The notes under the pieces are model-generated. The model had not been told where the DNA came from, searched no databases, and was given only the letters and a program-made list of their open reading frames with translations. From positions 22,942,001 to 23,002,000 of the forward strand of contig NC_079883.1 of assembly GCF_029227915.1 (NCBI RefSeq): a DNA stretch of 60,000 nucleotides, given 5' to 3'. Both the position numbers and the translations under genes were made by a program. The DNA comes from Hydractinia symbiolongicarpus. Taxonomy: Eukaryota > Cnidaria > Hydrozoa > Anthoathecata > Hydractiniidae. Positions 12,538-22,690 of this stretch are shown one piece after another. Positions within the stretch are counted from its first letter, which is position 1. Each line of letters starts with the position of its first letter.

Positions 12538-12566
12538 CTGACGATGGTTTTGTACCAAGGAAGCTT
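12538..12566 (+). other. possible degenerate hammerhead ribozyme core of the PLE
   Basis: CTGACGA is followed by a short stem (TGGT/ACCA around a TTTGT loop) and then AGGAAGC. Penelope-like elements are known to carry hammerhead motifs with a CUGANGA core, stem II and GAAA. Here the second core strand reads GAAG rather than GAAA, so activity is unlikely. Position just 3' of the GIY-YIG region supports the assignment. Confidence 0.3.
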
Positions 12567-12600
12567 TTGCTTTATTTTAACTTGTTTGTTTTTACTTTTT

Positions 12601-13739
12601 TAACCCATCAATTTTCATGGCGAATCTTATCAACGCATATAATAAACTATAACTATTATGAGAACTGTTCCAATTCAAATATCACAAATTGGATGTCTTC
12701 TTTTTTATGAAAGATAAATAAAAGAGTATATCGTTATAAACATCTGCGAATACTGCGTCTCTATTCAGTGATTCGGGTCGACGTCATAAGAAAGATGAAA
12801 AATGTCCGTATTTTAGGTGAAGAGAATGCAGAGCTGGACACATATAGTGTTTTAAGAACAATGTTGGGAAAGTTTGAGAAAAGAAAATTTTATGAAGCAA
12901 AATATAGATAGCTGAGCTTTATTTCCAGACAAATTCTTATTGTGATTACCTTTCGTTAGCTTATTATCCTTCCATTTCCACATTTTTTAGCATTGTTCCC
13001 ATATACCTGCTAAACTTATCTTAGTACTAAGCAAATTTTAAAATAAGGACCAATACAACCAATGGTATGTAAAGTAGTGTATCTCTTACACAGCTATTTT
13101 TCAAGTTTTTCTACTTTTAAAATTATCGCTAATAGAAATCATTTGGTCCGAATTTAATGAGACGGTTTCGATGGCAAAGCAATTTGCAACAGGCATTGAT
13201 GAGTACGTGTGCAAAGTTTTTGTCTTCATTCTCCATCGTCGTCGAAGGAAGTTTCGGACGTTTTAGTGAAAAAATAAATATGTAAATTTATGGTTATCCG
13301 GAAAAAAAAGCATAATCATTAAGAAAAAATATCCTTAAACATCAAATACGACAATGTAAATTTAGAGAAATTTTTAAGGTTATGAGCTGTCCGGTTTTAA
13401 ATATATTCTATCGATAGATCATTGGTAGCACAGGGTGGTTACAAGAATGAGCGCATACAAGAATACACCAGTGTTTAACAGCACAACACATTAAAGCGTG
13501 GAGTATTGTCACAGATCTTGACAAGAGCGTGTTACACTTGCTCTGGCTAATCCAGAGGAAGTCCCAAGTGTCATGAGTGTCATAAGTGTCATAAGTGTCA
13601 TGAGTGACAAGATGTTTAATAAAGTCAAATTAGAAAACCTAAAGAGACATAAATAGGATTACGTTTTTTTTTAAATTCCGTAAACTTAGATGAACTAAGT
13701 CAAACGTATAAATGATACTTGTAATTTGAGCGTTAACAA
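12601..13739. other. intergenic between retroelement remnants
   Basis: No gene seen. It contains another copy of the phrase TCCGTATTTTAGG near 12803 (shared with the PLE ends) and a 10-bp microsatellite at 13566-13609. Confidence 0.4.
13566..13609. repeat. 10-bp microsatellite, about 4 copies
   Basis: AAGTGTCATG and AAGTGTCATA alternate in tandem, about four units. Confidence 0.85.
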
Positions 13740-14350
13740 CGTAAAAATAACCAAAAGATGGAAGATTGTATTCTTGAAATTAAAAGACTATATAACAGAA
13801 CCAAAGACAGAGAATTGACATTGCTTGTTTCAGTATTAGCTTTCAACCTTTTTTAAGCACCGCAACTTTTCCTACGAAATCAATTTGGAAGTTGGATTAA
13901 ACAGGTGTGGATTGCTCTAGAAAAGGAAACATTATTCAACCAGATGAAATTTTCACCTGCAAGTTTAATGGAGATCAAGCCATCCCAGAAGGAAAGACAG
14001 TAATTTGTTAATTGACTCTCAATAAAACGAGAAAGTAAAAAAGTAAATTTAGATCGTTCCCGACAGAATTTTCAACCTGTTGGATACAGTTCTTATTAAC
14101 AGTGCAGTACATAATCAGGACCACATAAGGGCGTGTTTAGTTAAAACAAAACTGGTCTCAACAAATTCCTTCAGGTATGAAGGACAGGTCGATAAAATGT
14201 AGACGTTGTGAATCTGTTATGCATCTCCCGTAAGATTGCCCTCACTAAACGAACACTAGAAACCTATATTCAGTTCTTTTGAAGAAACGTTGGCTTCTTT
14301 TTACTCGTTCTAAACCGGATAATATGTGCCTTTTATCATACGAGACTTAA

Positions 14351-14700
14351 AATGCTACTGTTGGACCCTGGCTGTAAGGTACAGTTTTTGGACAAATTGG
14401 TTTGCTTGTTACCTTATATCTCTCTCTGAGGATCAACTAAAACAGGTGAACCGCACCCCCAGCAGGAAGTTATTTAAGTTTGGAGGTGGTAACACTAAAG
14501 CTTCTTTTGAATGTGTTGAAATTCCATGTGTTATGATAGGTGAATCAATTAGGATTAGAATCTGTCATTGACAGTAAAATTCCTCTTTTGTTAATTAAAG
14601 AGGCTATGAAAAAAGCAAATATCAAGCTTGATCTCCGAAATGATAAAGCTTCTATTCTTGGCAGATCTGGACTACACATCATCAGGTCACTATTTCCTTT
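14351..14700 (+). pseudogene. copia-like aspartic protease remnant
   Basis: LDPG (14361-14372) stands where the catalytic LDSG is expected. It is followed in a shifted frame by SLSEDQLKQVNRTPSRK, then FKFGGGNTKASFE and, in a further frame, LLLIKEAMKKANIKLDLRN and SILGRSG, ending with a SGHY-like position. This order is typical of copia protease domains. At least two frameshifts and one substitution in the active-site triplet are visible. Confidence 0.65.
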
Positions 14701-16289
14701 TGGGAATTTTTAGATGTGTTAAATAAATGTCTATTACACACCTGGATAATTTGTCCATTAAGGTGAAAACAGAAAAAAACGAGCAGGTAATGCAAACGGG
14801 AAGTACAAATCTTAGATTAAAGGGGCTACAAAACAGTTGTTGGTTTTTGACTTTTGTGAATTACACGAAAGTCAAGCTAATGGCACTTAATAGTTTGAGC
14901 ACTAAGGATAAAAACAAAGTCTAAAATCTAAAATCACCTTCAATATCACCTTAGACATCTAAATATAACTGAAAATAACAGGAAAGTTCTCTACGTGTAC
15001 GGTATCCATAATTACTCGATATACATTTACCATGCTTTTACATCAAGCCTTTTGATGAAATAAATTTTACACTTTTTTGAACTAGCTACCTAGCTGTATT
15101 CTTTTTATTTTGCATAGAAACATGCAAGATTATTACACAAAAACCATTCTAAACAACAACTTTGACTTATACATCTTTTTAGAGGTGTTAATTATATTCT
15201 TTAAGCTAGTAACAAAACATTCATCAAATATAGCTCTTCTTGTTTCTTTGTCATAAAAAAAACTTTCGATTTACGGATATTTAATATATTTTACAGACCG
15301 TAGCTCATTTTACCACCAAACAAAATAAGGAAATAATCCTTTTTTAGAAAATAACAAAAATGTAGCAAGTTCATCATAACAAAAGTAATTGTATTATAAC
15401 GGTCTATTTATTACACACCTTTATTTAAATTGTGAGAGGACGAAAAGCAACGTCTATGTCGGAGATCTTACTTGAATTGTTTCGTAGCCCTTTTAAGGCA
15501 AAATTATTATTAAGATTATTATTTTTATGACTATTTTATAAGAATGTACAAATCAGTTAAGAACTGCTGTGAATCTGTGTCCTTTAAATAAAAATAAAAA
15601 CCTAAAATATATATAGATATAGATATAGTTAAAATATCAGACAATGCACTAACTTGCATTAACTTGGCTAATTTAGAATAAGAAATGGCAGACCTAGCTG
15701 ATGTAGAATTGAATATTACTATCCCAGTTAATCGTCATTATCTGCTTCACTAACTGCTTATCGAAGTACCCTGAGACTGGTACTAGTATCAACATTTCGA
15801 TGGTAATGCACAACCTTTGATACACAATCTGCATTTCCGCAAGGAAAGCAAATAGAACGAGAAGTTTTCCTTGTCCACAACTTTGACTTATTTTACAAAA
15901 GACAAGGACGGTGCCTGATTAATGTGGATGATTTCATATAGCCCCGTAGGCTCGAAGAAAGTCAAAGGAGTATAAAGCCTAATACTACCATTGCTGTTCT
16001 CGAAATGATGCATCCCACAAATATCGAGGGATATACCCTGTCTATTATTAGATGGAGAGTCCTAGAGAATTTAATGCTCATTTTGAGCTACGCAGACCCA
16101 ATTAGGGTCCGCGCTCTACTAGACAACTTCCTGCAACATCCAACGGCCCACACAAGGTGCCATCTCCCCAATTTCCCTCACATGGCTTGATATAACACGG
16201 GGCAATGGTAACATTCACTTAATCATATTGAATCACAGTCAAGGGATTGTTTTTGGAGGCAAACAAACTAAAATTTATACACTTAGTAA

Positions 16290-16830
16290 ATGCAAACAGA
16301 TTGATCAAGAAACTGAAACATCAGCAACGAATACTTGTCTTTTCTTCGTTTAAGTCCATCACAATTGTTGTGTACACTGACGCTTGATTTGTAAAATTGC
16401 CTGAGAGAGTGTCAAGTGCAGGTGGACACGTGATTTTTCATCTGTTGAAGAAATACAAGATTGTTTAAACAATGTACACCTCAAAGAAGATCAAACATGA
16501 TGTTAAGGGCACAACTGCAGCAGAGAGCCTTGCATTCGCTGAGGGTCTTGACAACTCAATCTTTTTACCTGACATGGAACTTCTTGACAAAAAACTGTTT
16601 GCAGAGTTTGCAGAGTTTAGCAACCGTTGCTAAACTCTGCAAGACATGTAGATGGGAAAAGATTACGAAAGTGGCAAGCATTAGAGAGATGGTCCAAAAT
16701 GACACAGTTGAGATTGTTCAATGGATCAACAACAACAAAAAAATGGCAGATGTTCTGACGAAAGAGAGGGTTTATAGTGCTATGAGCTATGAGTGTTTTC
16801 GAAAATGGATTTTAAGAGTTAAGAGAATAT
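16290..16830 (+). pseudogene. copia-like RNase H remnant
   Basis: Conserved pieces in order: NRLIKKLKHQQ, VVYTDA (first RNase H aspartate, followed by a stop where SF is expected), SSAGGHVIFHL, SKKIKHDVKGTTAAESLA (the usual S-TAAE block) and, in the frame 16461-17006, KVASIREMVQNDTVEIV with VQWINNNKKMADVLTK. The last two blocks match the C-terminal IxWVxxxxQLADxLTK of copia-type RNase H. Two or more frameshifts separate them. Confidence 0.75.
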
Positions 16831-18945
16831 GTTTTGATGAACTTTCTTACAGAAACATTAAAACATTTTTACTTGGATTTGATAAACATTTTGTTGTGTT
16901 ACTGTTCTTCATCTCTTTCATCACCAAAGAACGGGAATTAGTTTGTTTTTTACATACTTTGTTTTCTTATGTTATAAATTTAGATCTATATGTACTAAAA
17001 CTCTGATTAGCTGGCTGGGTTTGTTCTAAATATATTCTAACAATAAAACAACTTCAAGTTAAGTTCTCTTATAAATAAACGCGTGAATCACCGACAATGA
17101 TGAAATTGTAAACAAACCTTTAAAAAGCCAACAACTTCGCAGGCCATGCGATTTAATCAAGAAACAATACCTAGCTAATGATCTCCCTTAAGTCTAAAAA
17201 TCTCACTGTAAATTTCCTAAAATACGTTAGCATTTACTTGTAACCTCTTAAAGGTCGTCTTTTATCGTTATTCAACAATCTCTCATGGATGGATTGTTTT
17301 TTTATCACCTGTTTTTTTTTTTGTTTAACACAGCTGCCATGAAAAAATTTATTGTGTGTTTATTAAAAGCTAAGCGAAAGAGAAGTTATTGTGTATTTAT
17401 CAAAAAGTCCAAATAGACAGCAATTCTTCAGTTATTTTATTTAGAATAATTCAGAAAACAAATATTGTTGGGTATATTGTGACCCTTGTTTTGTTAACAA
17501 TGGTAACCAACCTCTACTTTGTGCTAGAAATGCACGAGATGCGACAATCTAAGGACCGGAATATGAACGATGGGTGGACCCTTGAACCTTCTTGCAGGCT
17601 AACGACTGGACTATGTTATATACCGAAACCGTAATGGTGAGTAGCGACATCTCAATTCCAGTAGCTACCTTTTATCACAGGATAACGACTATTCGTGAAC
17701 ATACACACTACAACATGTGCAAAATATTTGGACGTATATGCTACAACATATTTGTCCGCTACTAAATTATAATATTGAGCGCATTCATGCAATAATTTTT
17801 TAAAAAAAATACCACGTTTGTTCAAAGCAGTAGAATGAGTAACAGCAAAGAAGAAAGCTTGTTTAATGCTCTTTGATGAATTCTAGAATTTACATTATTT
17901 TAATGAACCTATAAAAAACAAAAAAACCACAAAGGATTTCGTTTAAACATTTTCTTCAAAAACAGAACGCAGCGGGGAGCATACAACACTTAACGAATTA
18001 AAGATTACTGGTTAAGGCGAATTTACATTTACATATTATTGCCTCAGAACGGAAAATTGATGGAAACGTGACTCGCACATTTTTTGTTTTTTACGTAGCT
18101 GCTGTTCCGTTTCAATTAAAAATACAATTGAAATCAACTTTTCCCGATGCTTTGCGGAGAAAACAGAATCTTGAATAAATCCACTAAGCAGGTTTGTTGA
18201 GAATTTAATTTTCGTTTTGCTCCGATCCGATCTGCTCCGAGGAAAAAGATATATGGGCGGAAAATTCAGCTTCAGGGTTCCTGAAGTTATCTGTTGTTGG
18301 ACTCCAGGGTCTGGATAGAGGGTTGCAGATCGTTTCGATTATGTATAAAAACAATAGGAAATAAAATAGACCTCGTTTTTGTTGTTACTCTACGGTTTTT
18401 CTACTCTATGGCTATAAATACTATGGATAAAGAAAAAATCTAGCTAAATGTGGCAGTATAGTTATTTTTAATATATCTCTATAGTTATACCTACGACGGT
18501 TATCATAACATAAAGTGGAGAATTAGCTAAGCAATAAATACGCTTTTACTCCTAGCTATTGCTAAGTTAAGTTAGTTGCTTCTTTCTCTGCATCATCAAA
18601 ACTGGAAAAGCATAAAAATATATATAAACAAACCTTGTTATATGAATGGCGTGTAGTTTATTTTTTTGAAGCAGTCCTTCTTCAAATACATTTTCTTTTA
18701 GCCATTTTTAAAACAAGGCATTCGATTATAAAATTTATTAAATGAACACACAAGTTAACTTAAACTGCTAAATATTACCTAATAACGTAATAGTATTCTT
18801 CAACATTAAAAAACTTGTCTGCTCTTTCACATGCCAGTAGAAGTAATTAGTAGTAATGCTGGTGTATTGCGTATTTAAAAAATGAACTTTTTTTCGGTAT
18901 ATTGTTGTTTTCAAAATGCACGCCACAGAATCTTATTAAATATTA
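16831..18945. other. intergenic, one unassigned ORF
   Basis: The only frame worth naming is 17389-17634 plus, 81 residues, with a hydrophobic stretch (YIVTLVLLTMVTNLYFVL) followed by a charged MHEMRQSKDR segment, the shape of a type II membrane anchor. A GTGAGT donor-like site lies just after its stop, which argues against simple splicing onward. I do not recognise it and cannot show it is expressed. Confidence 0.3.
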
Positions 18946-19314
18946 AAATCGGATTTTCACGAAGAATTGTGAATAGAGAATTCGGATTAGCTGCGAAATA
19001 TTTTTTTGATTTTCACGTGAAACGAAAAACTTGTGGCGAATTTATAATACTGAATGTAAGCACTCTTCTAGGTATTAAAAACAAGACAGTTTCTCCAGTA
19101 ACAGTTTGTTCTAAGAATGAACACTGAATATATTGCGTTTTGGTTGGTTGAAAGTTTTCAGCGAATTATTTCGTTGCTAAAAAATAAAAACTGTTTCTGC
19201 TTAACGGCGAAGCGAATTTTTTTGAAGCAAAATTAAAACAAATAAAACTGTGCATGCTCAAGTACATTTCACACGCAAATTTGCTGTCCAGTTCGCTTTG
19301 TGAAAACCCCCCTT
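18946..19314. mobile_element. TA-flanked MITE (family 2), copy A
   Basis: The left end reads ATTTTCACGAAGAATTG; the right end is the complement of AAGGGGGGTTTTCACAAAG. Both ends abut TA. Internal blocks (TCAGCGAA, AAAACTGTTTCTGCTT, AACAAATAAAACTGTGCATG) recur in copy B at 19554. No coding capacity. Confidence 0.7.
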
Positions 19315-19553
19315 TAAGAGGCTACAAAGCAGTTCAAGTTAGTGTTCCCAAAACCTCGTTCCTAGGACTTGTTGGGCTTTTTATATTTGGACAGCCTAAC
19401 CAAGTACTGGAGAAAAGATTGACGTTCCCCTTTGTTGATATTACTTTTAGTCTTCGCACATTCTAAAGAATGGTGTGTGATAATCAGGCTAACCAAAAGG
19501 TAGGGATGTTAGGTTTAAAAGCACGTTAGGGACGCCTTTTCACATAAAAGTCT

Positions 19554-19830
19554 AAAGGGGGATTTTCACGAAGCGAATTGAACGGCGAATTCGACGTCGA
19601 ATTCGATGGCGAATTCGCTTTTTAATTTTCACGACAAAATAAATTAGGCGCCAAAGTCATTGTTTACATTAGTTAACCACGTTCTGATTGGTCAAAAACT
19701 AGCAGCGAAACCTTTAGCCGCGAAAAAGTAGGAACTGTTTCTACTTTTCAGCGAAGTAAAATCAAAATAAACAAAACTGCGCATGATCAGATACAACTAC
19801 TACGTTCTTGTTGTATAGCAAAACAAGACT
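19554..19830. mobile_element. TA-flanked MITE (family 2), copy B, right end unclear
   Basis: It begins TA then AAGGGGGATTTTCACGAAG, a close match to the terminal repeat of copy A. Several GAATTCG repeats follow, then TTCAGCGAAG and AAACAAAACTGCGCATGATC as in copy A, same orientation. No matching right terminus was found. Confidence 0.6.
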
Positions 19831-20762
19831 TGCCTCACTTGCCTTTAGTATATACGTATCGATACGCGTGTTGTATGAGAGTTAGTTATTTAAAGATCGT
19901 GAATAAGTAACACGAACATAAAACATATGTAGTTTTTATCTCGCGATCCCACCACACATAACATTCTATCTACCCATCCATCACTTTCTGCACCTCTCGA
20001 TAAACTACAGACTTATCATCATACTGTTCTATATTTTATTTTTGCAATAAGTATTTTATAATTGACCCACATTTTTGTATTTCAGATCTTTTATTGCCCC
20101 AATTTTTCATAATTTTAAGATAATTTACGGTAAGAAATTGTATTGTTAACTTTTGGTCCTTAAATTTTTTGTTGAAATGCGCTCTCAAACGTTGCAACTC
20201 AACTCAAATGTTGCAATAAATGATATTGTTGCTGCTATAAATGACTATACGGCAGAGGACTCCATTATACTTAAAACAAATTGTAGATCATGCAGCAAAC
20301 AGTTCGTCTTATCCACAACTTCGTACACAGAATGTTTTTGCCTAGTCTAACTATTCCAACCTCGCCCCAGGACTTGTTAGAGACGAGGTTATGATGGCTA
20401 TATAGCTTTAATATTGTAAACGCAAGCAAGTTCTATGACACCATAGGTTTTATTTTCATAATTATTTTTTAATAGGTATTTAATGAGGGAACACAACACA
20501 AAATCTTGTTCAAAAGCTATGTAATGCTGTTAATAACAACGTCGTGATAACATTTCCAAAGAAAATTTTGTAATGATTCAAACAAAAACTTCTTTATGCT
20601 GAGTCATTCAGTGTAAGATTTTCTCACTTCTATTGTATTTCCTTAAAAAACACTTTGACATTTTTGCATTAAAATAAACTACGGTCGGGGTAATATCGGA
20701 ATTCCGGTAGGATTAAGACTGAGACTGCTATTCTCTATGTTTACTACCTTTAACCCTATTCG
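19831..20762. other. intergenic, no gene seen
   Basis: No supported gene. Near 20360-20393 an AACCTCG ... CGAGGTT inverted pair encloses a CCCCAGGACTTG block, one of several copies of this motif in 19-24 kb. Confidence 0.4.
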
Positions 20763-20839
20763 GAAGGAGAGGGGGAGAGGAGAGGGGGGAAGAGGAGAGG
20801 AGGGAGAGGAGAGGGGGGAGAGGAGAGGAGAGGGGAGGG
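20763..20839. repeat. GA-rich purine microsatellite
   Basis: About 75 bases of imperfect GAGAGG and GGGGAG repeats, purine only on the plus strand apart from its edges. Confidence 0.9.
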
Positions 20840-21186
20840 CACCTCAATGATGGGTTTTTTAATAATTCTTTTTGCCATGCTGCAAAGCTAAAAAACTTCT
20901 GTGTTCTTAGATTTTTATATGAGACATCTGCATGCCATATTTAGTTCCCATATAGATCTCAAAATCCTAGATATTGGTCATTATTCAAAAATACTTAAAC
21001 ACTTTTGTTAGGATTTAGTACTTGAAACACACAACACAACCACCCTCGTCCCTAGTTTTTTTTGACTTTTGATCTTAAAAGATAAAAAAGCCTGGGGTCG
21101 AGGGTGACAACACAACCGTATTTGTAAAGTAGGAATCTGTAAAGTAGGAACTTTTAATGCAATGCCCGATATTTTCTATTTTGCCT
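20840..21186. other. intergenic with a 66-bp fold-back
   Basis: CACCCTCGTCCCTAG (21041-21055) is inverted as CTGGGGTCGAGGGTG (ending at 21106), with a further TTTGATCTTAAAAGA palindrome in the loop. No gene. Confidence 0.5.
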
Positions 21187-21290
21187 GCTATTTAAGCACA
21201 CATACGACGACGCTATTTAAGCACACAAACGACGACGCTATTTAAACACACAGACGACGACGTTATTTAAGCACACTGACGACGGCCCTA
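21187..21290. repeat. 25-bp tandem repeat, about 4 copies
   Basis: The unit GCTATTTAAGCACACA plus a C/G-rich ACGACGAC tail starts at 21187, 21212, 21237 and 21262, an exact 25-base period. Confidence 0.9.
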
Positions 21291-22249
21291 TGTTAAACAC
21301 ATAGCAGCAAAGTATAGATTCTTATTTGTATTTAGTGCTGCCTGATATCATAGTCGGCCATCAAAACTAACAAATCCTGCAAACAAGGTTTTAAAACTTC
21401 TTTACTTCAGAAATGCCACTCATTTTTACATTTACACATCTTATCATATATAGCAATGGCAAAAACCCTAGAAACGAGGGTGAATAAAATCCAAGAGAAT
21501 CTGAATTAACAATTCTTAGATTTTAAAGATGTTTCTTTTCGTATGTGGAAATATATATTCCATATAGACAATATTTGATCACCCGTGCCAAAGAGAATCG
21601 AAGCAAGTGAAACAAAATATTTATTTACTTACCTGCATTTGAACGTTACTAATGTTAAAAGAATATATTACTTTTGCCAAATTATTCTGGCTTCGAAAAC
21701 TTTATTATGTTATTTTAATTACTTGCAATTATAAAACTATTGTTTATATTATTTAACTGGCCGCAAACTGAGAACAGGCAAAGCCGAGTAATAAACATTG
21801 TCTATTTCATTTAAGACTATGGTTACACGTAGGCTCTTTATTATTTCTTTTATTAATAGCCGCATTATAACTATTTTAGTGCGACTAAAATATCGCGCGA
21901 TATTTCATTAATTTTTCTTTTACGTGTCTTCACAAAAGCCTTTTTTTAATTAAAAATTTCTTATACAAAAGTCATGGATAAATAACATTAAAGCTATATT
22001 CACATTAGAGAGAATGTCCATTCATTCTCTTACGTTACGTAAAATAGTTATGCTTAATTTTTGCTAAAATTATTTATCCTACTTTTTCTGACTAAGCATC
22101 TATTTGTTTTTAAAAACACTGATGATTGAATAAAATACCAAAAATGTTTTCTATAACTCGAGAAGAACGCTATGCAACGTCGTCCCCAGGGCATCTTGTA
22201 TCTTTTCTAACAGCGGTCTCGCTAGGAACGAGGTTGCACGCGATAAGCG
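21291..22249. other. intergenic, no gene seen
   Basis: No supported gene. CCCTAGAAACGAGGGTG near 21466 and CGTCCCCAGGGC near 22190 belong to the recurring CCTCGTCCCYAG motif group. Confidence 0.4.
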
Positions 22250-22690
22250 ATAACTGAAAAGCTTTAGTCGGTAAAGCATTTCCAGAATAAGGTCTCATTA
22301 ACCAACTTGAAAGGGAAGGGAAAATCTCACCTCCATAAAGAAAGTGAGGTAATTCTAGCTCATTACTCTCGGAATACTTAGAGTCATGTATATTCACTTT
22401 ATTCGCTTCGATTATTCGACCTTCTTGAATTTTTCAGGACTCCATGTCGTTGATGCTACCATATTCTCCAACGCAACTGAAACAATACAAAGCATAACAA
22501 CTGCCATACTAAAAAACCAAAGGGAAACGAAGAATGCTGGTTTTCGAATCCCCACATGCTTCCTATCTATAGCTTCTGAGCAATAAGGTATATTCCCCAT
22601 TTCATTGAATTTAGCACAATTTTTTTTCCAGTCATTAACTGAAGTTGAATGTTTTTGACATAATCCGTAATTTATTCTATAGTACTTCAC
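22250..22690 (-). pseudogene. Harbinger-type DDE transposase, broken
   Basis: On the minus strand, WKKNCAKFNEMGNIPYC runs into SEAIDRKHVGIRKP, matching the first catalytic block of Harbinger transposases (usually IDGKH-IRxP). It continues into FFSMAVVMLCIV, the following hydrophobic strand. After a stop, LELPHFLYGGEIFPSL and SSWLMRPYSG match the later L-GDEAFPLxxxLMRPYPG block. The stretch between is missing and the last motif is fused to unrelated sequence (LVPSETAVRKDT). Truncated at both ends and clearly inactive. Confidence 0.8.

Larger units (their letters stand above)
10690..12600 (+). mobile_element. decayed Penelope-like element (PLE)
   Basis: A plus-strand reverse-transcriptase tail (from about 11453) is followed by a GIY-YIG endonuclease segment (to 12327), the Penelope order. 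The body lies between inverted copies of one sequence: about 10690-10784 and the complement of about 12329-12425 share AAGTTGG, TTTAATACGGG and TTTTTCCGTATTTTAG. PLEs often have such partial terminal repeats. An unrelated element (10785-11447) splits the left side. In-frame stops show the copy is dead. The outer limits are approximate. Confidence 0.8.
13740..16830 (+). mobile_element. decayed Ty1/copia-like LTR retrotransposon
   Basis: Three retroelement landmarks occur in gag-pol order on the plus strand. A zinc knuckle CX2CX4HX4C lies at 14198-14239, with a stop inside it. A protease-like segment spans about 14351-14700. An RNase H region spans about 16290-16830. Integrase and RT would lie between, but only scattered frames remain. 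I could not identify LTRs, so the limits are minimal. Numerous stops show it is long dead. Confidence 0.7.
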
